In this document: one piece after another, positions 23,810-31,651 of the stretch
Position numbering within the stretch: the first letter of the stretch is position 1
Layout: the number at the start of each line of letters is the position of its first letter
NCBI GenBank assembly: GCA_946615965.1
Contig: CAMOIC010000009.1
Coordinates: 1 to 42,358 of the forward strand
From: UBA3700 sp002372775
Lineage (GTDB): Bacteria; Bacillota; Clostridia; Christensenellales; UBA3700
Direction: 5' to 3'
DNA length: 42,358 nucleotides
Made by a program: the position numbers and the translations under genes
Notes under the pieces: generated by a model
The model's input: only the letters and a program-made list of their open reading frames with translations
The model's database searches: none
What the model was told of the DNA's origin: nothing

Positions 23810-25096
23810 TTATTTGATTGCATTGAATCCATTTTCTAGATCTGCAATGATATCATCGATGTTTTCTGTACCGATAGATAATCTGATTGTGTTTTGGAAG
23901 ATGTTTTGTTCTTGAGCTTCTGCATCTGATAATTGTGAGTGAGTTGTTGAAGCTGGATGTATAACAAGAGACTTAACATCTGCTACATTTGCTAAATCTG
24001 AGAAGATTTGTAAGCTGTCGATAAACTTCCAAGCTTCATCTCTTCCACCCTTAATGTTGAATGTAAAGATTGAACCACCACCATTTGGGAAATACTTTTC
24101 ATATAAATCATGTTGTGGATGATCTTTTAATGATGGGTGATTTACTTTTTCAACTTGTGGATGAGCTGCTAAGAAATCTACTACCTTCTTTGCGTTGTAA
24201 GCATGTCTTTCAAGTCTTAATGATAATGTTTCAAGACCTTGTAATAAAATCCATGCATTGAATGGAGATATAGTTGCACCTTCATCTCTTAATAATACTG
24301 CTCTAATGTATGTTACATAAGCAGCTGCTCCTACAACCTGTGCAAATGAAATACCATGATAACTTGGATTTGCCTTTGCAATTTGTGGATACTTATCTGC
24401 ATTCTTTAACCAATCAAATTTACCAGAATCTACAATAACACCACCTAGAGTTGTGCCATGTCCACCAATAAACTTTGTAGCTGAGTGAATAACGATATCT
24501 GCACCGTGTTCAATTGGTCTAATAAAGAAAGGTGTTCCGAATGTATTATCAATAACAAGTGGAATATTGTTAGCGTGAGCGATTGCAGCTACTGCATCAA
24601 TATCTGGAATATCTGAACTTGGATTTCCTAATGTTTCAATATAAATAGCTTTTGTGTTTGGTCTGATTGCTGCCTTTACTTCTTCAAGATTATGAATATC
24701 TACAAATGAAGTATTAATTCCAAATCTTGTTAATGTATGAGCTAGTAAGTTATATGAACCACCATAAATTGTCTTTTGAGCAACAATGTGATCACCCTCT
24801 CCTGCTAATGCTTGAATTGCATATGTAACTGCTGCAGCACCTGATGCTAAAGCTAAAGCTGCAACACCACCTTCTAAAGCTGCGATTCTCTTTTCAAAAA
24901 CGTCTTGTGTAGAGTTTGTTAATCTACCATAAATGTTACCAGCATCTGCTAGACCGAATCTATCTGCTGCGTGTTTTGCACTGTGGAATAAATAAGATGC
25001 TGTTTGATAAATAGGTACTGATCTTGAATCTGAAGCTGGATCAGCTTGTTCTTGTCCTACGTGTAATTGTAATGTTTCGAATTTATAATTTGCCAT
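23810..25096 (-). CDS. metY: O-acetylhomoserine sulfhydrylase
   Basis: This 428-residue Cys/Met-metabolism PLP enzyme makes homocysteine from O-acetylhomoserine and sulfide. The N-terminal ETLQLHVGQEQADPASDSRSVPIYQTASY and the length (about 30 residues longer than MetB/MetC) fit MetY. The PLP lysine is Lys208 (SATKFIGGHGTTLGG). A GGAG ribosome site lies about 11 bases before the ATG, a wide spacing. It is the first enzyme gene after the Cys-rich leader ORF, so it shares the regulated promoter at 25314-25342. Confidence 0.93.
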   Translation of the reverse strand: MANYKFETLQLHVGQEQADPASDSRSVPIYQTASYLFHSAKHAADRFGLADAGNIYGRLTNSTQDVFEKRIAALEGGVAALALASGAAAVTYAIQALAGEGDHIVAQKTIYGGSYNLLAHTLTRFGINTSFVDIHNLEEVKAAIRPNTKAIYIETLGNPSSDIPDIDAVAAIAHANNIPLVIDNTFGTPFFIRPIEHGADIVIHSATKFIGGHGTTLGGVIVDSGKFDWLKNADKYPQIAKANPSYHGISFAQVVGAAAYVTYIRAVLLRDEGATISPFNAWILLQGLETLSLRLERHAYNAKKVVDFLAAHPQVEKVNHPSLKDHPQHDLYEKYFPNGGGSIFTFNIKGGRDEAWKFIDSLQIFSDLANVADVKSLVIHPASTTHSQLSDAEAQEQNIFQNTIRLSIGTENIDDIIADLENGFNAIK

Positions 25097-25158
25097 AATT
25101 GTATAATCTCCTTTTGATTTAAAATGTGTTTTCTTTGTTTTTGTTTTTTATTTAACTA

Positions 25159-25266
25159 CTAATTGTTGCAACATCGACATCGACTACACATTCGTCCAAA
25201 GCGGAAATTAGCCCTGACTAAACTTTCAAATTTGTTATAGGATTTTTCAATAGTACTTCTATTCAT
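25159..25266 (-). CDS. Cys-rich leader peptide of the metY-cysK operon
   Basis: A 35-residue ORF begins MNRSTIEKSYNKFESLVRAN and ends RMCSRCRCCNN, with four Cys codons in its last nine sense codons and three rare CGA Arg codons next to them. An AAGGA ribosome site lies eight bases before the ATG, and the ORF begins about 40 bases after the predicted transcript start. It ends 62 bases before metY. No terminator hairpin or T-box was found between, so control by translation (ribosome stalling at Cys codons, coupling) is more likely than classic transcription attenuation. Polycysteine leader ORFs acting on cysteine genes are known in mycobacteria; this is a different phylum and an unrelated sequence. 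Confidence 0.65.
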   Translation of the reverse strand: MNRSTIEKSYNKFESLVRANFRFGRMCSRCRCCNN

Positions 25267-25287
25267 TTTTCAATTCCTTTTTCTTTT

Positions 25288-25306
25288 ACCTACTAATCTT
25301 ATAGGT
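25288..25306. promoter_or_regulatory. Rrf2-type operator candidate A, over the transcript start
   Basis: ACCTACTAATCTTATAGGT holds the inverted repeat ACCTA-N9-TAGGT and covers the predicted start (about 25307). It matches site B at 14 of 19 positions. Confidence 0.5.
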
Positions 25307-25313
25307 TAATATG

Positions 25314-25342
25314 ATTATAAACCTACCAATCCGGTATGTCAA
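25314..25342 (-). promoter_or_regulatory. Promoter of the leader-metY-cysK unit
   Basis: Consensus TTGACA (25337-25342) and TATAAT (25314-25319) on the minus strand have an ideal 17-base spacer. Such a strong promoter flanked by operators implies repression. Confidence 0.85.
25321..25339. promoter_or_regulatory. Rrf2-type operator candidate B, in the promoter spacer
   Basis: ACCTACCAATCCGGTATGT (TACC-N5-GGTA core) fills the spacer and overlaps the -35. It has the same orientation as site A, with start-to-start distance 33 bases, about three helical turns. TAGGTT and AACCTA at 25302-25307 and 25320-25325 also form an inverted pair between the sites. Confidence 0.5.
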
Positions 25343-25362
25343 TAGATTTTATAAAAAAATTT

Positions 25363-25403
25363 AAAAAAAATTTTGGCCCCTTATTTTTGCAATAAAGGAC
25401 CAA
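25363..25403 (-). terminator. Terminator of the GH30 unit
   Basis: On the minus strand TTGGTCCTTTATT pairs with AATAAGGGGCCAA (two G-U pairs) and is followed by a run of eight T. It isolates the cysteine operon from the GH30 transcript. Confidence 0.8.
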
Positions 25404-25444
25404 GTATTTCCTATTTATATAAATAATATATTAATTACAATAAA

Positions 25445-27040
25445 TTAATTTTTTGGGTTAATAACTACTGTTGTAATACTATTAGCTGGGAATGTGTATG
25501 ACTTAATTTTTTCACCACTCTTTGATTGCATGTACTTTCCATCGGTTGATGTATATGATGTGTAACTTGCAATTTCTTCTTTAAAATTCCATGTGTAAGA
25601 ATCATCTGTTATGTTGTCATAAACAATAACGATTGATCCATCTGGATTCTTGAATACATTATATAAGTCATCTGCATACTTAGCTTTTTCGCCGTCATTG
25701 TTATACCAAGTTTTCCATTTATCAATGAAAGATAAATGAGATACCTTATCTTCTAATGTTATTTCTAAGTACTTAGCTCCAGGTTGAACAAACTTACTAT
25801 AATGCATCATTGTATAATATCTTGGAGATATTCTTACATCATCGTTTTCAGCCCACCAGTTTGTATACATTAAACCATCTTCATAGTTATATGTAGATTC
25901 ATTACTCATAGCAATCCACCATTCCCATGTACATGAATGAAGAACGCTAAAATCATAAGACATAACAAGAGCTAAATATTGAGCTGACTTAAAGTCTTTT
26001 AAATTAACTCCTGCTGACATTTGGCAGTACTCTGAACAACTTACTTGGATATTATAATCAGCAATCTTCTTCATAAACTTTGTTCTTACTTTCTTTTGTC
26101 CAGCACTTGAATAAGAGTGGAAAGAAACGTGATCAAGTTCTTTGAAATAAGGATAAGCTTGCATAGCATCTAAATAGTCTGTAATTCTTGAAATGTTACC
26201 ATGCTTTTTTGTATTCCAGTTTCCACTTTCAAATCCGTCTAATTTAACATCAGTTCCATTTGCTTCATTGAATTCCTTTAATGCGTTATACACAACATTT
26301 AAACATTTAGCACATGTAGCAGGTTCATAGTGGCAACCTTCTTGCTTATTATCTGACCAGTCCCATTGAGGTTCATTAATTGGACTTAAGTATGTAACTG
26401 GATATCCTTCATCAACAAAGTGCTTAAGAATAACCATTAAATATTTTGCAAATATATCAAAGTTCTTTTCTGAAAGGTTATCTACATCATCAGCGCCATC
26501 TGAAGATCTACAAATACCATTTTTTGTCATCAAGTAATGAGGTGAATTTACAAATAAAATAACACTATCTATACAACCTAAATCATAAGATAATTTTAAT
26601 TGTCTTTGAGCATTAGCATCTTTTGTAAAATCGTAATTATTAACATCAGATACAAATGCTAATAATTCATCATGAGTAGTACCATGATAATTCTCACCCT
26701 TTAAGAATGATTCTGTTAATCTATCTTGTTCCCAATAGCAATCCTTATCTTTAACATCTTTAGAACCACCACCAATGTTGTATCTATAGATATTCATAGC
26801 AAGGCCATCTTCACTATATAATTTATTTGCTATCTCTTCTGCATTCTTTGATCCGCCAACAATTTGTGACCACCAAGCAGATGAAGCGCCAAATCCTTCA
26901 ATTTCTTGAAGAACTGTTGCTTGAGAAAAATCTACCATATTTGTGGAATCTGTTTCTGTACGTCTACATGCACAAAAACTCATTGTGCACACAATAAGCA
27001 TAGTTAAGATTAGAACAACCCCTAATAACTTTCTTCTCAT
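25445..27040 (-). CDS. GH30-family glycoside hydrolase lipoprotein
   Basis: This 531-residue exported protein has a signal sequence with probable lipid site Cys25. The catalytic (beta/alpha)8 part shows GFGASSAWWSQ near the start, an NIGGGS block, acid/base Glu223 in SPINEPQWDW and nucleophile Glu337 in CSEYCQ; a C-terminal beta-sandwich (about 440-531) follows. This fits GH30, in the group of beta-1,6-galactan- or glucan-acting enzymes; the exact substrate is not settled. It lies 23 bases after the transglutaminase-like lipoprotein gene, so both are co-transcribed. Confidence 0.88.
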   Translation of the reverse strand: MRRKLLGVVLILTMLIVCTMSFCACRRTETDSTNMVDFSQATVLQEIEGFGASSAWWSQIVGGSKNAEEIANKLYSEDGLAMNIYRYNIGGGSKDVKDKDCYWEQDRLTESFLKGENYHGTTHDELLAFVSDVNNYDFTKDANAQRQLKLSYDLGCIDSVILFVNSPHYLMTKNGICRSSDGADDVDNLSEKNFDIFAKYLMVILKHFVDEGYPVTYLSPINEPQWDWSDNKQEGCHYEPATCAKCLNVVYNALKEFNEANGTDVKLDGFESGNWNTKKHGNISRITDYLDAMQAYPYFKELDHVSFHSYSSAGQKKVRTKFMKKIADYNIQVSCSEYCQMSAGVNLKDFKSAQYLALVMSYDFSVLHSCTWEWWIAMSNESTYNYEDGLMYTNWWAENDDVRISPRYYTMMHYSKFVQPGAKYLEITLEDKVSHLSFIDKWKTWYNNDGEKAKYADDLYNVFKNPDGSIVIVYDNITDDSYTWNFKEEIASYTSYTSTDGKYMQSKSGEKIKSYTFPANSITTVVINPKN

Positions 27041-27063
27041 AAATAACCCCTATTTATTAATTT

Positions 27064-29850
27064 CTATTGTTTACTAATTCTAAGATACACTATATTTGAG
27101 AAATTTAAAATCTTTCCGCCGTTTGGAGATGAAACTCTGTTAGAAAAATTTATATTGAAATAAATCTCAGCTTCAGGATTATGCTCACTTACATAATTCT
27201 CATACCAGTTATCTGCAAGTAGAGATGATGCTCCAGATTTCAACATAAAGCTGACCATAATTTCATTGTTTCCTTGAACAACGGCATTTTCCCCTCTTTG
27301 TGTATAGTAATCCATAAATATTACGAAATCATTATAGTTATCAAAATAATAATCATATACTTTATCTTCATAAGTGAAGAACATTGAAGACCAATAAGAG
27401 TATTCGCTATTTCCAGCATGGTACTTAATACCTTCACCCTTCTTGTATTCATATCTATCTTGATAAGATTCTGATTCTTCTTGTCCCATCATAAAGAAAT
27501 CGTATGTGATGTATTCATAATATTGATTACCAATTGAACGTCTAGCATTTGACCATGTTGGATCGCATACATACCAGTTACTATCAACATATACCTTTAC
27601 CCAGGCATGTGGTCCACTAGATACTTCACCAATAATCTTATAGCAACGAATTCCTTCTATATTACACATAATAGAGAATGCAGATGCTATTCCATTACAT
27701 ACAGCAATACCATCAAAGAATACACCTTCTGGATAGAAAGCTCTGTTCTTATATATAGCAGCATAAGCTGATGTGTTTTTTATAGTTCCTGAATATGCGA
27801 TGATAGCGTAATCATAAATACAATTGTATGTTACCCAATCATAAATAGCTAATATCTTTTCATAATCTGACATTCTATCATCCATAATCTCTCTTAATAT
27901 ACTTTTAGCCTTTAGATATACCTTTTCTGCATTAGAATTAGGAACGCATTCTGGGTTATATCCATTTTCTAATGCTAAAACCAATTCTACTGTTTCAGAT
28001 ACTGTAGCAGTCTTTTCTACACTATCTACTTTAAATTCGTAACTAGAATCACGTTGAGACTCGCCATTTGTATAATAATGAAGTACACTGCCTGTATACT
28101 CTTTGTATTTAGAAGTTTTATTTACGTCTTTAACCGAAGAATCAAAACTCTTATATGTTGTATATGGTCTTGCAGATCCACTTCTTAAAGTCATAGTAAT
28201 TGAGATCTTATTTGAATTATCTTCATCTCTTACAACAATTAGTTTTGAATTATAGAAAGTCAATTGTTCAATAAAGTCATAGAATGCATCAGATACAGCT
28301 GATTTTAAATCACTATTATCTGGATACTTTTGATTTAAATATGGAGAGTATATGTTATATGTTTCAGTAACATCACATTCAGTTTCTCTATATATATCAC
28401 TATCGCCATAATGAATAATCTTATAACCGCAATAATCAAGAAGTTCTTGATCACTCGTAATATAGGCATTACAGTTTTGACCTAAGTAAGATACAGTATC
28501 TAATAAATAACTTTGAACTGTAGCACTAGCTAAATCCTCTTCTAAAGTAGTTGATGCAGAATAATAGAAACCATCACCATAATATAGTACAACTTGAACT
28601 GCAGTATCTTTTCTTCTTAATATTCCCATTGCATTGAAAGAATTGCCATCAAATAGTCTTGCGTGAGTTGAATCAATGCTTGAATAAACATTAGTTCCAA
28701 TCTTAACTTCTGCCTTGTTCCATTTTCTATCGCAATCCCACTTTACATATACACTTGGGAAATTACTATCATAATCAATTTCTAAATTATATGGAGCATA
28801 AGAATCACTTTCGTTTACGATAACGTTTATTGAGCTATAACCTAAAGACTTCTTATGATCGTCTAAATAGTAATAAACTCTTATTTCATGTGTTCCTAAA
28901 GACAAATTATTTAAAGCATCCTTATTAAATGTGATACCTTCAAATTGATAATTCGTATAATACAAATCTTTTTTTGCTATTACCCCATCTAAAGTAACAG
29001 TACATACTGCATCTTTAAAATAAACATCTTGAATCTTTGTTTCTGCTGCTGCTGATACACTCGAACTACAACCTCCTCTCTTAAATGAAATTTCTGTAGT
29101 ATCTAAAGAATAAGGCATTTGAGAAACAATACTTAAAACAAATCTATAATACGAACCATCCTCGTATAAAATCTCTATAGGGAAATGAGCACATTCACTA
29201 AAGTAATCGATGTACTCTTTATCAATGATTAAAAGATTCTTTTCACTATCGTATGAATAGAAACCATCAATACCAACAGCAGTAACACTACTAACAGGAA
29301 CTTCTGAATCTAATACGAAAGCATAATCTAGTGAATCATTCTTTCTTATGTTTGTATTTTCATCAAGATGAGAATAATAATATTGCTTATCTTCGAATTC
29401 TTCTACAACACCCTCTTCTACATCTTCTTTTATAACGATAGGCATTTCTTCCTTAATGAATGAAAGTTGATATGCAACAACGTTTGAGTAGTGAGTTCTT
29501 GTTGAATCATAAGCATAAACTTTAACTATTAATTCTTGCCAGTCACTGAAATCATTTTTAACAGAAGAAAGCAATACTATTTGTTCCCCTGGCTCAGATG
29601 CAATTTCAGTCGAGTAAATACAACGAGAAGCAATAGATGCAGGATATAAAGAAACACTATAACCACTCGCTCCGTCTACTGGATCCCATCCAATCATGCC
29701 GTTAAATAAGTCTGAGTAAAAGAAAGATTCTGAATTTAAATATAAAACTGTAGTTTCTGTTTCACTACTTGAACATGAAGAAAAAACAATCGCACTAAGC
29801 GACAAAAGGAGTACTAATATGCCTATTAGAATAAAAGTTTTTTTCTTCAT
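27064..29850 (-). CDS. Transglutaminase-like lipoprotein, paralogue without repeats
   Basis: This 928-residue exported lipoprotein (hydrophobic 5-24, Cys26) lacks InlB repeats but otherwise follows the protein at 4360-8100: a PYN, VYV-WDCD, GNSFNA module (353-405) and a C-terminal transglutaminase-like domain with Cys718 (AVCNGIAS), His748 (GPHAWVK) and Asp763 (VCDPTWS). Shared flanking words such as LGTHEIRVY and MSDYE-IL-IYDW show common descent. It precedes the GH30 gene by 23 bases. A GAGG ribosome site is rather far (13 bases) from the ATG. Its role outside the cell, perhaps cross-linking or peptidase, is unknown. Confidence 0.83.
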   Translation of the reverse strand: MKKKTFILIGILVLLLSLSAIVFSSCSSSETETTVLYLNSESFFYSDLFNGMIGWDPVDGASGYSVSLYPASIASRCIYSTEIASEPGEQIVLLSSVKNDFSDWQELIVKVYAYDSTRTHYSNVVAYQLSFIKEEMPIVIKEDVEEGVVEEFEDKQYYYSHLDENTNIRKNDSLDYAFVLDSEVPVSSVTAVGIDGFYSYDSEKNLLIIDKEYIDYFSECAHFPIEILYEDGSYYRFVLSIVSQMPYSLDTTEISFKRGGCSSSVSAAAETKIQDVYFKDAVCTVTLDGVIAKKDLYYTNYQFEGITFNKDALNNLSLGTHEIRVYYYLDDHKKSLGYSSINVIVNESDSYAPYNLEIDYDSNFPSVYVKWDCDRKWNKAEVKIGTNVYSSIDSTHARLFDGNSFNAMGILRRKDTAVQVVLYYGDGFYYSASTTLEEDLASATVQSYLLDTVSYLGQNCNAYITSDQELLDYCGYKIIHYGDSDIYRETECDVTETYNIYSPYLNQKYPDNSDLKSAVSDAFYDFIEQLTFYNSKLIVVRDEDNSNKISITMTLRSGSARPYTTYKSFDSSVKDVNKTSKYKEYTGSVLHYYTNGESQRDSSYEFKVDSVEKTATVSETVELVLALENGYNPECVPNSNAEKVYLKAKSILREIMDDRMSDYEKILAIYDWVTYNCIYDYAIIAYSGTIKNTSAYAAIYKNRAFYPEGVFFDGIAVCNGIASAFSIMCNIEGIRCYKIIGEVSSGPHAWVKVYVDSNWYVCDPTWSNARRSIGNQYYEYITYDFFMMGQEESESYQDRYEYKKGEGIKYHAGNSEYSYWSSMFFTYEDKVYDYYFDNYNDFVIFMDYYTQRGENAVVQGNNEIMVSFMLKSGASSLLADNWYENYVSEHNPEAEIYFNINFSNRVSSPNGGKILNFSNIVYLRISKQ

Positions 29851-29917
29851 AACTTTATTCTATCCTCACCCTCTTAATATTAACATAAAATAATATATAA
29901 TTTTAAGAAAAGTTTCC

Positions 29918-31192
29918 CTAAACTCCCTTGTCTGGCTCGTTTGAAGCCACTGCGATAGGATCCTCTGATAGCATACTATTATCTATTTTCTTCTCTGGAT
30001 ATTTTTTGTATAAAAATTTAAGCAATACAGGAGTTAGTATTGACGAAACTATAATTAGTAAAACAAATGCAGGATAGTATTCTTGAGACATGATACCAGT
30101 TTTAACACCTTCATTTGCTATAATCAAACATACTTCTCCTCTCACCATCATAGATAAACCAACCTTTATAGATTCATCCCATGTATAGTTGCAAACTTTA
30201 GCACCGATGCCGGCTCCAATAAACTTTCCTAAAAGAGCCATTATAACAAAAGCAATACTGAACAATACCATTGTTGCATTAAAAGAATCTGCAATTGTTT
30301 CATATGGAAGTGATACTCCTATATTAACGAAGAATACCGGACTGAATATCATATATGCATTCATATCTACTCTACTTTCAACATAATCTGATTCTTTCAT
30401 GTTTGAAAGCATCATACCAGCCATAAACGCACCAGTAATTGCAGCTATACCAAACAATTCTTCAGCAGCCCATGCATACACAAAACATGCACCTAAACTA
30501 ATAACAGATAGTCTTCTTGTATGAGGCCATCTTCTAGCTGCATACTTAAATATAAAGTGAATTCCGATACCAACTCCAAGTGCAAAGACAAAGAAGAATA
30601 TAACATTAAGTAATACAATTAGGAATGACATATCAAGTGAGCCACCTAATGCACTCCATAATTTCCCTGCAGCAGTAGATTCTCCTGCAGATGCAGTAAA
30701 GAATGCCAAGACAACTACGCCTATAACATCATCTATTACAGCTGCTGTAACAACAGAACTACCAACTTTTCCATGCAATACATTTAGCTCTTTTAGTGCT
30801 GCTACCGTAATACCAACAGAAGTTGCCATTAAGATAACACCAAAGAACATTCTCATCTTCATTTCAATATTTGGAATAATAAATGAAACACCAAAACCAA
30901 AGATAAATGGAACAAGTACTCCTAAAGTAGTAATTACAATAGATGGACCAGCATTATTCTTTAATTCTTTAAAGTTAGTTTCCATGCCGGCACTAAACAT
31001 AATTAAAATAACGCCTATTTCAGCAAATAAACTTAATTCATCTGTAGATCTAATAATCCCTGTTAATCCAAAAAACACCCCAAGAATAATAGCACCAAGA
31101 ACTTCTGGTAAACCTATTTTCTTAAAAATTACACCGGCAATTTTTGTCGAAATTAATATAATTGCTACTTCTAAAATAAATCTATAATCCAT
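29918..31192 (-). CDS. CPA2-type cation/proton antiporter
   Basis: This 424-residue protein has about 12-13 membrane helices. The CPA2 pattern (KefB/NhaS-like) includes GVILIMFSAGMETNF, ATSVGITVAALKEL, VIDDVIGVVVLAFF (with the paired ion-binding Asp residues) and AITGAFMAGMMLS, followed by MMVRGEVCLI. There is no C-terminal TrkA-N domain, so it is a short NapA-like Na+/H+ or K+/H+ exchanger for pH or salt control. An AAAGGA ribosome site is present. It is 67 bases upstream of the second transglutaminase-like gene. Confidence 0.92.
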   Translation of the reverse strand: MDYRFILEVAIILISTKIAGVIFKKIGLPEVLGAIILGVFFGLTGIIRSTDELSLFAEIGVILIMFSAGMETNFKELKNNAGPSIVITTLGVLVPFIFGFGVSFIIPNIEMKMRMFFGVILMATSVGITVAALKELNVLHGKVGSSVVTAAVIDDVIGVVVLAFFTASAGESTAAGKLWSALGGSLDMSFLIVLLNVIFFFVFALGVGIGIHFIFKYAARRWPHTRRLSVISLGACFVYAWAAEELFGIAAITGAFMAGMMLSNMKESDYVESRVDMNAYMIFSPVFFVNIGVSLPYETIADSFNATMVLFSIAFVIMALLGKFIGAGIGAKVCNYTWDESIKVGLSMMVRGEVCLIIANEGVKTGIMSQEYYPAFVLLIIVSSILTPVLLKFLYKKYPEKKIDNSMLSEDPIAVASNEPDKGV

Positions 31193-31250
31193 CCAATCAT
31201 TCCTTTTTCTTCGGCATATATTATATATATAAGCCTACAAAAAGGCAAAT

Positions 31251-31288
31251 AAAAAAGCCTTCTTGAAAAATTCAAGAAAGCTATTTTT
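31251..31288. terminator. Terminator between the PC4-like gene and the antiporter
   Basis: AGCCTTCTTGAA (31256-31267) pairs with TTCAAGAAAGCT (31271-31282), flanked by A and T runs. It serves the minus-strand gene ending at 31311. Confidence 0.82.
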
Positions 31289-31310
31289 CATATATAACAA
31301 CTGTTAAATT

Positions 31311-31535
31311 TTATAGAGAATCGATTGTGTTAAGAATTTTCTTTAATTCCTTAACTTCTTCAACGCTTAGAGTAACGCCTTTACCCATCTTTTCTCCATC
31401 TGGAGACCATTCTCTAATATCATACTTAGCTTCTTTTTGATTCCAGCTAATTAATCTAATTTCCTTTCTCCATCCCTTAGATGATTCAGATAAAACTCCA
31501 TAGCTCTTAACAGTTTCAAACTTAAATTCTGCCAT
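31311..31535 (-). CDS. PC4/YdbC-like single-strand nucleic acid-binding protein
   Basis: This 74-residue protein matches the YdbC family, bacterial relatives of the human coactivator PC4, whose dimers bind single-stranded DNA or RNA. Seen here: a beta-rich start FKFETVKSYGVLSESSKGWRKEIRLISWN, then KYDIREWSPDGEKMGKGVTLS and a C-terminal helix VEELKKIL-like segment. The size is typical. It is a monocistronic gene with its own promoter, an AGGAGG ribosome site and a terminator. Confidence 0.9.
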   Translation of the reverse strand: MAEFKFETVKSYGVLSESSKGWRKEIRLISWNQKEAKYDIREWSPDGEKMGKGVTLSVEEVKELKKILNTIDSL

Positions 31536-31567
31536 ATAAACTCCTCCTAGTTATCTAGTACAATATT

Positions 31568-31596
31568 ACTATAACATACAATATTAGCCATATCAA
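31568..31596 (-). promoter_or_regulatory. Promoter of the PC4-like gene
   Basis: TTGATA (31591-31596) and TATAGT (31568-31573) on the minus strand have a 17-base spacer. Confidence 0.75.
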
Positions 31597-31651
31597 GTCT
31601 TATTTTTTAAATTTTAAAATATTTAAACATTAATAATATGTATACTATATA

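Noticed and set aside
25097..25310. T-box or S-box riboswitch before metY
   Set aside because: No AGGGTGGNACCGCG T-box core, no S-box-like conserved stems and no terminator hairpin are visible in the leader.
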